Counted from the stretch's first letter, positions 34,296-45,281 are shown. The stretch: 64,000 bases of DNA from Candidatus Latescibacterota bacterium (GCA_021295655.1 JAGWBX010000027.1:1-64000); one strand, 5' to 3'. Numbers and translations: made by a program. The notes: generated by a model from the sequence alone, not told the origin.

Positions 34296-34464
34296 GCAAA
34301 ATCGAATATAGGCAAGTGGATAAAGGCGATTTGACGGCTGATTACCAGGATACATCAGGTCACAGGACGTGAACTGAAAAAACGTCCTTTTTGACGACCG
34401 TTGCGCCCTGTTTCAGGGGTTTTCGTCGCGTCGCCGAGTTGCTGTTTTTTTTGATTGGGGCTAA
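34296..34464 (+). repeat. 169-bp intergenic repeat, copy B
   Basis: Same length as copy A (4263-4431) in opposite orientation, about 85% identical without gaps. It carries the CGCCCT-GTTTCA-GGGG hairpin, with the C-to-T change kept as a G-T pair. It lies between the convergent phosphatase and amidohydrolase genes and overlaps the last bases (stop codon) of the amidohydrolase. Confidence 0.85.
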
Positions 34465-35219
34465 CCCGAGAGTCCGTAGATTCTCGCCAGATTTTCCCCG
34501 AAAATCAGCCGCTCGGCGTCCCTTCCAAGGCACAATCGCTGGATCGCCCGTTTCACCTGGATGGGTCTGTATTCCGGCAGATTGGAGCCGAAGACCACCT
34601 GTTCAGGCCCCAACGTCTCCACCGCCGTTCCAACCTCCACCGGAACGGTCTCCTCCGGGTTGTCCGACCAGCGTTTGTGAAATCGCAGAATGGTCGTACC
34701 CATGTAGACGTTCCTGTATTGCAGGCACACCGACAACGCCGCGTCGAAATGGTCCGGAAAACCCATATGGTCGAGGATTATCGCCGTTTCCGGAATGCGC
34801 TTTGCGATCGCGGCGGCGCGATCGGCGCTACAATTCTCCACCCCCGTGTGGATCGAAACGACGATGCCCAGCTCCTGTGCGGCGTCCGCAAACGGAAAGA
34901 CCATCGGATCGTCCACCTCGAACTTGTGGATCGCGCCCATTAATTTCAGCCCCTTTGCACCGCGGGACACATAGCTCCTCAGTAGTGCAACTCCGCGATC
35001 CCCCCAGTGCGGATTCATCATCACGCAGGGCAGCAGGTTCGGATTGCCCGCGGTCCGTTCCAGCAGCCCGTCGTTGTCCGGATTCTCCTTCGCGTCCGGC
35101 ATGACCACCGCCATATCGATTCCCGCTTCCGCCTCGCACTCCAGCAACGCCGCGACGGACATGGGGCGCCCGTACCAGTCTTCCGCCAGATAGGCCTCGA
35201 AATCGCCCGTAATTGCCAT
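34461..35219 (-). CDS. Amidohydrolase-family metal-dependent hydrolase
   Basis: A 252-residue amidohydrolase-2-like barrel. The start at ATG 35219 has AAGGAGG at a good distance; the longer frame to 35357 overlaps poorly coding sequence. Features: ECEAEAGIDMAVVMPDA, GAKGLKLMGAIHKFEVDD, GIVVSIHTGVEN (His), AIILDHMGFPDHFDAAL (His) and EQVVFGSNLPEYRP (Asp replaced by Asn in the usual GSD). The N-terminal HxH of the family is not seen, so metal binding may be altered. It lies 50 bp after the dioxygenase gene, probably in one operon. Confidence 0.8.
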   Translation of the reverse strand: MAITGDFEAYLAEDWYGRPMSVAALLECEAEAGIDMAVVMPDAKENPDNDGLLERTAGNPNLLPCVMMNPHWGDRGVALLRSYVSRGAKGLKLMGAIHKFEVDDPMVFPFADAAQELGIVVSIHTGVENCSADRAAAIAKRIPETAIILDHMGFPDHFDAALSVCLQYRNVYMGTTILRFHKRWSDNPEETVPVEVGTAVETLGPEQVVFGSNLPEYRPIQVKRAIQRLCLGRDAERLIFGENLARIYGLSG

Positions 35220-35269
35220 GCTATGACCTCCTTTTGCCGCCATCGCGTTCATTTGCAGGTTGACGGCAT

Positions 35270-36067
35270 TCATCCCAATTGCAATCCCCGCCACCTGTCG
35301 TACGCCGGTCGCATCCGTTCCGGCAGAAATCCGCGCACATTGTCCGCGAGCATCCACTTCACGCGCCCGTCCGTCTCCTGCGGCTCTTCATTGTCAACGT
35401 GTTTGTTCCAACTCCCCGCGAGCGTCAATCGTTCGGGCTTCGTATTGTAAATTCCCCGATGGACCGCATTGCCGCTCCAGAAAATCGTCTGTCCCGCCTT
35501 CAGGTGCATCACTTCCTGCGTCGAAATGTCGGCGTGCCGATTCTTCAACAGGCGGTCCCGCTCCTCTTCCGTCCTGTACCGTCTGTGGCTGCCCGGTACC
35601 AGTTGCAGGCAGGAATCGTCAACCAGCGCCAGGTGCCACTTCAATGACACCATCGGCCGGTTGAGTATCTCTATTTCCACCTCGTAGGACCCGTCCCGCT
35701 CATTGTCGCCGAAATCCCGGTGCCACCCGCCGCTCCAGTCCACCTGGTCCGGCGATGTGAAAATCAGCACGCCGCCCAAACGCAGATCGGCGCCAAGAAA
35801 CGGCACAACGTAATGCATCAACGGATGAGACATCAGGTACTCCGCAAAAACCGGTTCGTTGAATTCGGGCGCGAACAACCCCCTGATCGCCCACGGCTCT
35901 CCTTCCGGAGTCCGGTGCGTATAGACATCCACCTCCCGGGTACGCGTTTTCGCCTTCACCCTCCGCGTCGCTTCCAGAAGCGGTTCCAGCATATTGGGAT
36001 CGACCGCATCATCCGCAATGAAATAGCCCTGTGTGCGGTACTGTTCCCTGGCCTCCTCCAAGTCCAT
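35270..36067 (-). CDS. Phytanoyl-CoA dioxygenase (PhyH)-family protein
   Basis: A 265-residue Fe(II)/2-oxoglutarate oxygenase. The start at ATG 36067 is preceded by GGAGGGG. The N-terminus YRTQGYFIADDAVDPNMLEPLLEA is typical. Metal ligands: HxD in WHRDFGDN, distal His in GNAVHRGIYN; the 2-oxoglutarate Arg follows in KPERLTLAGSW. It probably hydroxylates a small organic molecule. It sits downstream of tamB (72 bp) and upstream of the amidohydrolase on the same strand. Confidence 0.9.
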   Translation of the reverse strand: MDLEEAREQYRTQGYFIADDAVDPNMLEPLLEATRRVKAKTRTREVDVYTHRTPEGEPWAIRGLFAPEFNEPVFAEYLMSHPLMHYVVPFLGADLRLGGVLIFTSPDQVDWSGGWHRDFGDNERDGSYEVEIEILNRPMVSLKWHLALVDDSCLQLVPGSHRRYRTEEERDRLLKNRHADISTQEVMHLKAGQTIFWSGNAVHRGIYNTKPERLTLAGSWNKHVDNEEPQETDGRVKWMLADNVRGFLPERMRPAYDRWRGLQLG

Positions 36068-36138
36068 GATACCCCTCCTCCATAATTGACCTGCGACGTT
36101 AATCCGGCTGGACTCATATCGCGAAACCCACGGGGGTT

Positions 36139-39100
36139 TCACCATTCCTTCTTCCAGAAGATCCCGAGCGAACTCCGGTCCCGCTCCCGCTCGTTTCCCT
36201 CCCGCTGCTGCGCTTCCAGCGTGACGTTCGGTAACAGTTCGTATTCGACCACGACCTCCCTCCCTCTCGCCTCGGAAACGTTCCGCGCGTAGCTGACGAA
36301 GAACCGTGATCCGAAATACTTTCCCGCCCGGACCCGGGTTGCGGAATCCCCCAGGCCCAGGTCAATCTCCACGACGTCAAGGTTCAGTCGCCTGCCGATG
36401 GTGCGTTTCAGCTGGTTCGCCGCAACGCCAAGAACAAGCACTGCGGCCTGACCCTCCAGGCGGCTCCCTGCCCCGCCTTCCCCGCTCATCAACCCGGACA
36501 CATCGTCGGCCGGCCTCCCGATCAACAGGTACGAAAGGATGTCCGCTTCGTCGAGGGGCGGCGTTGTATCGCTTTCGAGGGAAATAGTGGGTTCCGTGAG
36601 CGTACCGCCCACAACGACGCTGATAACCGCGTTCTCGTTGGAAACCAATCTGATTCTGCGTGTCGCTATAATGTAGAGATCCGGGTTTATGTCTGTCCTG
36701 CCGCGGAAGCTGATCTCCCCACGATCGATCGCAAAGCTCGTATTCTGAAACTCGTACCTGCCCTGTCTGCTATCGAGAGAACCATAAAGCCTGATACCCT
36801 CCCTGTCCTTAACCAGATCCACGTCCCCTGAAATCTCTACATTCAACTCCCGGTCGCGGATCCAGACGTTTCGAGAAGCCGAGACCCGGACATCGGAGAC
36901 CAGATTCTGAAAGAGCGGCGACGACATCCAGCCAACATCCGTTGGGTATTCGATAAAATCGGACAGCCTGAGAACCGCGCGGGTCAACGCCACCCTGCCA
37001 TCCAGATGCCCCGCCTCGAGGTCCCCCTTCAGTTGAAGGTCGGCATTGAGGGTGGCCTTGATTGAGGCCAGGTCGACCGCCTCGAACTCGTTCGCATTCA
37101 ACCTGAGGTCATACCGTTCCAGGCCCAACCCGTCCATTGCAACCTCGCCCTTCAGAGTAACTCTTGTTTTCTTCCTGCCGGTTTCGAAGCGCTCGAGCAC
37201 GATCCGGTTCCCGTCAAACTTGAGATCCGCTTCCACCTCTTCGAAGTTCGTGTTCAATGGCACGATCCGGGCTTTTCCGTCCCGCAGCGTTATCCATCCA
37301 CGCTTGAGAAGCCGGTTCGGTGTCCCGCTCACCGTCAGGTCGGCCGCCAGAGTACCCTGCGCGTCCTGGACCGTCGGGAATACGTGGGGAAGAAACTTCA
37401 GATCGATTCCCGCGGATTTCAATGAAACGTCAACGGGCCCGGTTGGAAACAGATCATCCAATCCGTCTGACGACAGATTCACGGGAAACTGCCCGTTCAC
37501 TACTGCCTCCCGTTCGCGAGACTGCACCAGTTTCAGGTTTACCGTAGCGTGTTTGTTCAGATATCCCAGAGTACCCGATGCTTCTTTCAGACTGACGCCC
37601 GCAACCGCGCCGTTGCGAAACGTAAACTCCGTTGTCACACCAGGGTCGCCCGGTGTGCCGGACAGCGCAATCGTGCCTGAAAGCATCCCGCTCAGTTCGC
37701 CTGTCATGCGCAGAAAGCCGGACCAGATCTCCAGATCCACGTCCATGAGACTCACAACCACACCGTCCGCCTGGCCGCTGTGTCCATGCGCCTGAATTGC
37801 ACCGCCGTCCCCAACCAGGCGGAAACGCTCCACGAATACGCCTTCCCGGGGGCGGTACGATATTTGAGAGGCGCCATCGCTGGACAGAGACACGCCGCCC
37901 ACGCCAACCGCAAGGGAGTCCAGTTCGAGGACGTACAACGTGTCCGCCCAGGCCACGCCGCCCCTGAGGTGGAGTTGATCGATTTCGTCCGGACGGCTGC
38001 CCATGACAAAGGAAATCCGGTTTCGATTCAGCCCCAGGTCCGCAGACACGTCGTAGACGGTGCGTCCGCTCCATACAAGAGAATCCGCCCGGACTTCCAG
38101 ATTCCCCTGTGACAGTTGCGGACCCCGCATTCCGAGTCTGACCCCATGGATCGGGACGCCCATGTAATTCACGCTGTCTGCCTGCAGATCCGCCACGAAA
38201 AGGTGTTTCGTCCAGGTTCCACGGATGCCTGCAGAAAATGAAGCCGGCGTTCCGTACAGTCTCTGACCGATGACATGGTCAAGTGCTCTGAGATCGTGGA
38301 TCCGACCCTTCGTGCGGATATCCAGGCTGTCACCTGGAACGATCCAGCCGTTTCCTTCCACGCGCGCTCCCGAACCGGCCAGGAACAACCGATCCACGAT
38401 CGTTCGGCGACCCTGTTGTACCAGGCTGGCTCGTGCGCTATCCAGTCTTCCGCCAAGAAACCCAGACGCGCTCACAATCACGTCTGCACTGGCCTGCGTC
38501 GAATCCGGATGAAATCCCTTCCCTGCGAGTCCAATCTGAAGCGACACGTCTTCGAGGATGCCCGGGCGGCCCAGGAGCCGATCCACCGCCAGGCCGTCCA
38601 CCCGTAAACCCGAAATATAGGCAGGCTGTTTCCCATCGGGGTCCCAGAACCGTCCAAGATCGATCCGGCCGTGTCCCCTGGCCACGCCGTATCCGTCCGA
38701 CAGCCGCACCCCTATGCTATCGAGACTGACGATACCCTCCCGGAACGACCCGTGGAGGGCGAGTCCTGTTGCCGCGGGCAACCCCTCGATTCTCGCGACG
38801 TCGAACGCCGCCCCGCCGCGCCACGTTCCGGCATCCACCCGCTGAAGCCGGATTCCGCCGGTCAGATCAGTCTTCGGAGCGCCGACCCCGGGAAACGCGG
38901 AAAGGTCAAGGCGATTGACCCGTACGCTCAGTTCGTATAGCGGCTCCGTTTCCGCCAGTTCGACCGCCAGTTTTGTGATGACACGTCCGGCAGGCCCCTT
39001 GGCAGAGACGTCCATTCCAACCCTGCCGTTTCTGAGCGACACGGCCAGATTCGCCGTATCGACGACCACGCCCGAGAGCATGGCTCGTGAAATTCCCGCG

Positions 39101-40233
39101 CTGACGGAAGTTTCGGCAGTGAAGGGATCCAGGCCACGTCCCCATAGACGAACTGACGTGTCAAACCGCGCGTCGATCCCCAACCCGGGGGCGATCCGCA
39201 TCAGGTCAATTCCGGTCGCGGTTGCGTGGATGTCATAGCCGGCGTCGGCCTGCGAGAAGTCAACGTGACCTGAAAGCGCGCAGACGATTGTCCCGTCGTC
39301 GAGTTTCAGGTCCACATTGGCGCGGGTTGCGTCGCCCCACACCCTGCCGCCCGCGGCCATGCATCCCCGCGGATAGGTTCCGGGCAGGATGCGGCCCAAC
39401 TCGTCAAATGCGAGAGAATCCGCGCGCAACGTGAAATCATACGCGGGTCGCGACAGACCCGCCATCGTCCCGTCGATCCGCATGCTGGACCCGGGCGTCT
39501 GCAGGTGAAACCTCTCAAGCGCCAGGCGTCCATCGGCAAGCAGGGTCAGCCCGGTGAGATCTCTGATCTTCAAAGGAGGATCGAAGACAAGGGACCGAAA
39601 CCGGCGAAACTCCAGTTCGTATCCGGCAGGACCTGCCTGCAGCCCCATTTCCAGATTGAGGCTGTCAAGTCTGCCGCCGGCTTCTGTGCCGACCTGACCG
39701 TCGACGACCTCCGCGTGGCCGATGCGGATCATCCGTTTCGGGCCCTCCTTCCACCACGCAGGGTCGGAAGCGGGCCACGTACCGCCGGCGGAATCCGCGG
39801 CGACCGTCCTTTTCGGGAGCCGGACCCTTGGGGCCTCCAGGACAAGTCTGTCCACAATCACCGATCCCCTGAGCAGTGACGTCAGCCGGTACCGGGCTTC
39901 CACAGCTTCCACCGTCAGCAGTGGCTCGTGCTTCGCGCCAAGCCGCAGGCGTTCCGTTCGGAACCCGTTCAGGGGATTGCCGTACAGTCGACCGATTTCC
40001 ACCGCCACGCCCAACTCCCGGGCGAGCCGCTGCTGCACCCAGGCGCGCAGATACGGGTTCGCCTGACCTGATGCCAGTGCGAGCAGGCCGAATCCGACGA
40101 TCACAGACACGACGGAAGCGAGTACAACGCCTGTTTTAACGATGCGTCTCACGAGATTCCTGTCTGGCATGTTGCTTCTGCGGATGATTCCAGTACTGTG
40201 AAACCGACGTTTGACTTCAGTCCCGCCTTCCAC
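36139..40233 (-). CDS. tamB: TamB-like translocation/assembly module protein
   Basis: About 1364 residues. One N-terminal membrane anchor (TGVVLASVVSVIVGFGLLALA) is followed by ~1200 residues of AsmA/TamB-type beta-sheet repeats (such as LDLAGKGxx, VRADSLVWSGRTVY, VNLKLVQS) and a C-terminal DUF490 block (LSDFIEYPTDVGWMSSP, DREGIRLYGSLDSRQGRYEF, ERLNLDVVEIDLGLGD). It spans the periplasm and moves lipids or helps outer-membrane assembly. GTG at 40233 lies 6 bp after the tamA stop with no clear ribosome site; ATG at 40170 is an alternative giving 1343 residues. It is the direct partner of the Omp85 gene. Confidence 0.92.
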   Translation of the reverse strand: MEGGTEVKRRFHSTGIIRRSNMPDRNLVRRIVKTGVVLASVVSVIVGFGLLALASGQANPYLRAWVQQRLARELGVAVEIGRLYGNPLNGFRTERLRLGAKHEPLLTVEAVEARYRLTSLLRGSVIVDRLVLEAPRVRLPKRTVAADSAGGTWPASDPAWWKEGPKRMIRIGHAEVVDGQVGTEAGGRLDSLNLEMGLQAGPAGYELEFRRFRSLVFDPPLKIRDLTGLTLLADGRLALERFHLQTPGSSMRIDGTMAGLSRPAYDFTLRADSLAFDELGRILPGTYPRGCMAAGGRVWGDATRANVDLKLDDGTIVCALSGHVDFSQADAGYDIHATATGIDLMRIAPGLGIDARFDTSVRLWGRGLDPFTAETSVSAGISRAMLSGVVVDTANLAVSLRNGRVGMDVSAKGPAGRVITKLAVELAETEPLYELSVRVNRLDLSAFPGVGAPKTDLTGGIRLQRVDAGTWRGGAAFDVARIEGLPAATGLALHGSFREGIVSLDSIGVRLSDGYGVARGHGRIDLGRFWDPDGKQPAYISGLRVDGLAVDRLLGRPGILEDVSLQIGLAGKGFHPDSTQASADVIVSASGFLGGRLDSARASLVQQGRRTIVDRLFLAGSGARVEGNGWIVPGDSLDIRTKGRIHDLRALDHVIGQRLYGTPASFSAGIRGTWTKHLFVADLQADSVNYMGVPIHGVRLGMRGPQLSQGNLEVRADSLVWSGRTVYDVSADLGLNRNRISFVMGSRPDEIDQLHLRGGVAWADTLYVLELDSLAVGVGGVSLSSDGASQISYRPREGVFVERFRLVGDGGAIQAHGHSGQADGVVVSLMDVDLEIWSGFLRMTGELSGMLSGTIALSGTPGDPGVTTEFTFRNGAVAGVSLKEASGTLGYLNKHATVNLKLVQSREREAVVNGQFPVNLSSDGLDDLFPTGPVDVSLKSAGIDLKFLPHVFPTVQDAQGTLAADLTVSGTPNRLLKRGWITLRDGKARIVPLNTNFEEVEADLKFDGNRIVLERFETGRKKTRVTLKGEVAMDGLGLERYDLRLNANEFEAVDLASIKATLNADLQLKGDLEAGHLDGRVALTRAVLRLSDFIEYPTDVGWMSSPLFQNLVSDVRVSASRNVWIRDRELNVEISGDVDLVKDREGIRLYGSLDSRQGRYEFQNTSFAIDRGEISFRGRTDINPDLYIIATRRIRLVSNENAVISVVVGGTLTEPTISLESDTTPPLDEADILSYLLIGRPADDVSGLMSGEGGAGSRLEGQAAVLVLGVAANQLKRTIGRRLNLDVVEIDLGLGDSATRVRAGKYFGSRFFVSYARNVSEARGREVVVEYELLPNVTLEAQQREGNERERDRSSLGIFWKKEW

Positions 40234-40239
40234 GCCATT

Positions 40240-41994
40240 TCAAAATGCCTGACCCAGGCTGAAATGGACCTGCCGCCCGGGCTGTGACGGATCGTCGGAG
40301 AGACGGAACGCAACGTCGAGACGCGCAGGGCAGATCGGGTTCAGATAGCGCAATCCGACGCCGGCCGCCAGGCGTAGACGACCTGGATCGAAGGCGCCAA
40401 ACCGGTCGGCTACCACGTTGCCCGCATCCGCGAATACGGCCATTCCCAGGCCGGAAAACAGACGGGTGCGAACTTCGGCGCTTCCTTCGAGATGGCTCAG
40501 GCCACCCGCCGGCAGGTCGGACGGATCGCGTGGACCAAGCCGGTTCAGTTTCCATCCGCGGACACTGCTGGCGCCGCCCGCGAAAAACCGCTCGAAATTG
40601 GGGATAGACGCCACGTGCCTCCGACTTAGAATCAACCCTCCCGTTACCCTCAGGGCCAGCACACTCTTCAAGAACATCCTTCTGTACCAGCGACACTCGC
40701 CCGACACTTTGAAAAAGTCTCTGTAACCCGACGCCTTTACCGCCAGTTCAGCCAACAGGCCACGGGTTGGATCGAAAAAATCGTCCCGTCTATCTTCCAG
40801 GTACTCAACCGAGAGCGTCGTACGGGTGCTGTCCAGCTCAAAATCAACAACTTCGGTCCTCACCTGAAAGACGACGCGTCCGGTAGCCCGGAAAGTCCGT
40901 TCCAGGGCCGCGCTTGCCCCAGCCCGCTTCACACGGATCTCTTCGGGGCGTTCCTGCTCCACAAATCCCGTCATCTCCAGCCACGTCCGGCTTCCGAGAA
41001 TATATGGCTGCCTGGCGGTGATTTCTGCTCGCGCCTCCAGCGCCGACGCCGAAGATTCGACAGTCAGCTGGCGCGCGCCGCCGCCCAGAAAACTCCGGTG
41101 CCGCCATGCCAACAAGCCCCTTAACTGTTCTTCGGTATCGAAACCGGCACCCAGTTTCAGACTCCGGGCCGGTCGTTCCCGCACCAGAACGGACACATCC
41201 ACGGGACTCGTACGGGCGACCGTGTCCGGCATGCCGAGCGATACCGACCGGAACGCCTCCGAACGATAGAGCTGAAGCCGGCTGTTCGAGAGGTCCATCC
41301 TGCGGTAGGCATCTCCTGCCCTGAAGGTGAGGCCCCTCAGGATCAGATCGTCTGAAACCGTTCGATTTCCCGAGATTAATATCTTCCCGAACCGGCATTC
41401 CGGCCCTGGAGTCACCCGATACGTCACATCGGCGCGTCTGTCACGCACGGCCACGCCGGCGGCGACCTCGGCGAAGGCGTGCCCGTCGTTCTGAAGCATC
41501 TCGGCGATCTTTTCGAGGTCCGACTCCCGGCCCATCCGGGTCAATGGACGGGCCGGTCTGGTGACCAACGCATCCATCAGACGCGCGCTGTCCTGCCCCG
41601 TATCCGCCGGATGGACCTCCAGCCGGACGTTGGAAACGACAACGGGCTTTCCTTCCTGTATCCGGATCCGAATGCGGACGAAACCGGGGCGGTACCGGTC
41701 GACAACCGTGTCCACAACAGCATCAAAATAGCCCTGGTCCCTGTAACGCGCCAGGATACGTTCGACATCCGACCGAAACACTGCCGGATCGAATTGCCGG
41801 ACGTCTATGCCCGGAAAAATCTCGTACCATGGGTTCGCCCGGGTAAACATCAGGAGTTTGAGATCTTTGTCGGAAATCGCACGATTACCTTCAATCGCAA
41901 CACCATCGACAGTGACGGAATCCGCAGCCTGCGCGAAGAGGGCACGGGGAGTCACGAAAAAGACCACGATGAATACGGTTCTGAGGAGAATCAA
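40240..41994 (-). CDS. tamA: Omp85 (TamA/BamA-type) outer-membrane protein
   Basis: A 584-residue barrel with POTRA domains. The chosen start TTG 41994 (GGAG just upstream) gives a clean signal peptide ending FFVTPRALFAQA; the frame is open to 42069. At least two or three POTRA repeats follow (VDGVAIEGNRAISDKDLKL; GNRTVSDDLILRGLTFRAGD). The barrel ends with the Omp85 signature (FADAGNVVADRFGAFDPGRLRLAAGVGLRYLNP). The order tamA-tamB with 6 bp between them marks the translocation and assembly module pair. Confidence 0.92.
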   Translation of the reverse strand: MILLRTVFIVVFFVTPRALFAQAADSVTVDGVAIEGNRAISDKDLKLLMFTRANPWYEIFPGIDVRQFDPAVFRSDVERILARYRDQGYFDAVVDTVVDRYRPGFVRIRIRIQEGKPVVVSNVRLEVHPADTGQDSARLMDALVTRPARPLTRMGRESDLEKIAEMLQNDGHAFAEVAAGVAVRDRRADVTYRVTPGPECRFGKILISGNRTVSDDLILRGLTFRAGDAYRRMDLSNSRLQLYRSEAFRSVSLGMPDTVARTSPVDVSVLVRERPARSLKLGAGFDTEEQLRGLLAWRHRSFLGGGARQLTVESSASALEARAEITARQPYILGSRTWLEMTGFVEQERPEEIRVKRAGASAALERTFRATGRVVFQVRTEVVDFELDSTRTTLSVEYLEDRRDDFFDPTRGLLAELAVKASGYRDFFKVSGECRWYRRMFLKSVLALRVTGGLILSRRHVASIPNFERFFAGGASSVRGWKLNRLGPRDPSDLPAGGLSHLEGSAEVRTRLFSGLGMAVFADAGNVVADRFGAFDPGRLRLAAGVGLRYLNPICPARLDVAFRLSDDPSQPGRQVHFSLGQAF

Positions 41995-42217
41995 TTCTCT
42001 CCATCCTGTTCGGTCACTTATCAGAAAAATGTACTGCGGCACGGCGGAAACCTTCTCGGTCGCCGGCACTTCCTTTGACGCTCGCCGATCCTGTCGGTTT
42101 CACCCCCGGCGCCCCGCAGCGGAAGATATAGCTCCCGACCCCGGGCACAAGGGAATTCTATCAGGCCATCCGTTCATGTCGGCCTGAATGCCTTAACCGG
42201 CAGGATTGTAAACGGAA

Positions 42218-42250
42218 AGGCCCCTGATTCCGGACCGGAATCAGGGGCCT
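42218..42250 (-). terminator. Terminator of clpB
   Basis: AGGCCCCTGATTCCG-GAC-CGGAATCAGGGGCCT: 15-bp perfect stem with a 3-nt loop. The clpB stop codon (42241-42243) lies inside the stem. On the minus strand a T-rich stretch (TTTCCGTTT) follows the stem. Confidence 0.85.
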
Positions 42251-44883
42251 GAGTCCGCCGTCGCGAATTGCCTATTCGCCCGCGACCACGGCTGTCGGAG
42301 CGCAAGTTCGCCATTTTCCAGATCCACACGTACCCGCGCCCCGTCGACAATATCGCCGCCAATAAGCCCCCGGCCGATTTGCGTTTCCAGCTCACGCTGC
42401 AGGAACCGCTTCAGTGGGCGCGCGCCGTAGACCGGATCGAATCCTTCACGCGCGGCAAATTCCCGTGCGGCATCGGTGAATTCCAGCTCGATTCGCCGGT
42501 CCTTCAGACGCTTGCGGAGATCCGCGGTCAGCAGATCCACGATCTTTGCGATCTCGGCCTGCGTCAAACCCTTGAAAAGGACGATATCGTCGACGCGATT
42601 GAGAAATTCCGGCCGAAAATGCCGCCTCATCTCGGCCATGACCGCCCGGCGCGCCTCGTCGTGGACCTCCCCGCTCTCCGTCACGCGATCGACAATGTGA
42701 GCGGCGCCGATATTGGACGTCATGATGATCACGGCGTTCTTGAAGTCGACGGTTCTCCCCTGGGCGTCGGTCAATCGCCCGTCGTCGAGGATCTGCAATA
42801 ACACGTTGAACGCGTCGTGGTGGGCCTTTTCGATTTCGTCGAACAGGATCACCGAGTAGGGTTTCCGACGCACCGCCTCGGTCAGCTGTCCCCCATCCTC
42901 GTACCCCACGTACCCCGGCGGCGCGCCAACCAGCCGGGACACCGAGTGCCGCTCCATGTATTCGCTCATGTCGATTCGCACCATATTGTCTTCGGAGTCG
43001 AACAACGCCTCCGCCAGCGCTCTGGCCAACTCGGTTTTGCCGACACCCGTAGGACCCAGGAAGATGAACGAGCCGATGGGCCTGCGCGGGTCCTTGACCC
43101 CCGCCCGGGCCCGGATCACGGCATCGGCCACGAGCGACACGGCCTCGTCCTGACCCACGACGCGCCTGTGCAGGATCTCGTCCAGCCGGAGGAGCTTTTC
43201 CCGCTCGCCTTCAACCAGACGCGTTACGGGAATCCCGGTCCAGCGGGAGACGATCTCCGCGATCTCGTCCCCGGTCACCTCTTCCCGGAGCATCCGGCCG
43301 TTTCCGGACGACCGCGCCTCCTCCGCCTCCAGCAACTGCTCCAGTTCCGGCAGACGGCCGTGACTCAACTCAGCCAACCGGTTCAGATCGTACTTCCGCT
43401 CCGCCTCTTCGATGTCTCGACGAACCGCTTCGATCTGTTCGCGAAGGTTTCGAACCGTGTCTATCCCTTCCTTCTCGGATTCCCACTGGGCCCGCATCGC
43501 GCCGGCCTGCGACTTCAGGTCGGCCAGTTCCTTGCGGAGATCTTTCAGTCTCTGCGCGCTGCCCTGGTCCGATTCCTGCTTCAGTGCCGCCTCTTCGATT
43601 TCGAGTCTCATCACCCGGCGGGTGACTTCGTCCAGCCCCGCCGGCATGGAGTCGATCTCCGTGCGTATCATTGCGCAGGCCTCGTCGACGAGGTCGATTG
43701 CCTTGTCGGGCAGAAACCTGTCCGACACGTACCGGTTGGAGAGCACCGCGGCACTCACCAAGGCATTGTCCTGAATTCGTACGCCGTGGTGCAACTCGTA
43801 CCGTTCGCGAAGTCCCCTGAGAATGGAAATGGTATCCTCAACGGTGGGCGCATCCACTGTCACGGGCTGAAACCGCCGCTCCAGGGCGGCGTCCTTCTCA
43901 ATGTACTTCCGGTATTCGTCCAGCGTTGTCGCGCCGATGCAGTGCAGTTCTCCACGCGCAAGCATCGGCTTCAGCATGTTTCCCGCATCCGTAGACCCTT
44001 CCGTCCGACCGGCGCCGACGATGTTGTGAACCTCGTCTATGAATAACAGAATGCGCCCCTCACTCTGCGCGATCTCGTTCAGGACGGCCTTGAGGCGCTC
44101 TTCAAACTCTCCACGGAATTTTGCGCCTGCCAGCAGCGCGCCCATATCGAGCGAAAACACCGTACGCTCCTTCATCCATTCGGGCACGTCTCCTTTTACA
44201 ATCCGTTGCGCGAGTCCTTCAACCACGGCGGTCTTCCCAACCCCCGGCTCACCGATCAGAACCGGGTTGTTCTTCGTCTTTCGAGACAGGATGCGCACGA
44301 CCCTTCGGATTTCCGCGTCCCGACCGATCACCGGATCCAGCTTGCCATCTCGAGCCTGTGCGACCAGATCCACGCCGTATTTCTCCAGCGCTTCGTATGC
44401 GCCTTCGGGTTCGGGGCCGGTCACCCGCTGATTGCCCCGGACACGGGACAGGGCATCGAGGAAGGCCTCCTTTGAAACCTTGAATTCCCGCAGGATGCGT
44501 CCCCATCCGGTATCCGCCCCCCCGTCCAGCAGCGCGAGTGCCAGGTGTTCCACTGACACATACTCGTCGTGCATCCGCTTTGCCTCTGCTTCTGCCTGCT
44601 GGAGCAACCTGCCAAGGCGAGGCGTTACGTACATCTTTGCGTTTTCCGGGCTCCCACCCGATTGCCGGGGTCTTCTGTCGAGTTCGCGCGCAACTTCCTT
44701 TTTCAGGGCTTCGGCGTCGGTTTCCATCCGCACCAGAATCCGCGGGACCAGCCCGTCCGGCTGCTCGAGTAGCGCCAGAAGGAGGTGTTCGCCGTCCACC
44801 TCCGGGTGCCCGTACCCCGAAGCGCGCGCCTGCGCGTCCCGAAGCGCGTCCTGGGATTTCTGTGTCAGTCTGTTCATGTCCAT
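42241..44883 (-). CDS. clpB: ATP-dependent chaperone ClpB
   Basis: An 880-residue Hsp100 disaggregase that works with DnaK to dissolve protein aggregates. It starts at ATG 44883 (AAGGAGG before it); a longer frame exists but is non-conserved. The N-domain ([18 protein letters not shown]), first AAA domain with Walker A GEPGVGKT and Walker B LLFIDEVH, the long coiled-coil middle domain (residues ~400-520) and second AAA domain with [19 protein letters not shown] and sensor GARPLKRF are all present. Length is close to the usual ~860. It stands alone with its own terminator; I see no CIRCE element upstream. Confidence 0.97.
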   Translation of the reverse strand: MDMNRLTQKSQDALRDAQARASGYGHPEVDGEHLLLALLEQPDGLVPRILVRMETDAEALKKEVARELDRRPRQSGGSPENAKMYVTPRLGRLLQQAEAEAKRMHDEYVSVEHLALALLDGGADTGWGRILREFKVSKEAFLDALSRVRGNQRVTGPEPEGAYEALEKYGVDLVAQARDGKLDPVIGRDAEIRRVVRILSRKTKNNPVLIGEPGVGKTAVVEGLAQRIVKGDVPEWMKERTVFSLDMGALLAGAKFRGEFEERLKAVLNEIAQSEGRILLFIDEVHNIVGAGRTEGSTDAGNMLKPMLARGELHCIGATTLDEYRKYIEKDAALERRFQPVTVDAPTVEDTISILRGLRERYELHHGVRIQDNALVSAAVLSNRYVSDRFLPDKAIDLVDEACAMIRTEIDSMPAGLDEVTRRVMRLEIEEAALKQESDQGSAQRLKDLRKELADLKSQAGAMRAQWESEKEGIDTVRNLREQIEAVRRDIEEAERKYDLNRLAELSHGRLPELEQLLEAEEARSSGNGRMLREEVTGDEIAEIVSRWTGIPVTRLVEGEREKLLRLDEILHRRVVGQDEAVSLVADAVIRARAGVKDPRRPIGSFIFLGPTGVGKTELARALAEALFDSEDNMVRIDMSEYMERHSVSRLVGAPPGYVGYEDGGQLTEAVRRKPYSVILFDEIEKAHHDAFNVLLQILDDGRLTDAQGRTVDFKNAVIIMTSNIGAAHIVDRVTESGEVHDEARRAVMAEMRRHFRPEFLNRVDDIVLFKGLTQAEIAKIVDLLTADLRKRLKDRRIELEFTDAAREFAAREGFDPVYGARPLKRFLQRELETQIGRGLIGGDIVDGARVRVDLENGELALRQPWSRANRQFATADSGP

Positions 44884-45281
44884 TGAGGGCCTCCTTTTTC
44901 CCGATAATCCGCATCCCACAGCCACAGCGAAGGGTACCAGGAACCCGTCCCTGGTTGCCGCAGGGCGGCGAGTTTCCGCAACTCGTCCGGATACAGCGCA
45001 TAACGGGCTCGCCGCAAACATGAGATCTTTGCAATGATCGTGCCAGGATGACATTTGAATCAACGATCCGGACAAGAGCCCGGAATTGGCGCGCGATGGA
45101 GGGCGTCATGCGTCGACCTCCGGACGCCACACACACCGCGACCCGGACGGGGCGATCTGCGCAGGGCCGACACGTTGATAAACTCAGCACAGGCAACACC
45201 CGGTTTTCGAAATGCTCAGCGTCGACAACCCGGCAAGACGGGATGAATCGACGGATGAATGGCGACCTGTTTCCGGTGAGG
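44884..45281. other. Intergenic region with a 30-bp repeat
   Basis: About 400 bp between divergent clpB and the SDR gene. No convincing small gene or RNA. A 30-bp segment at 45233-45262 recurs at 57515-57544 with 27 matches. Confidence 0.5.

Noticed and set aside
42817-44046. 409-residue plus-strand frame inside clpB
   Set aside because: Antisense to conserved AAA domains of ClpB and without family motifs.
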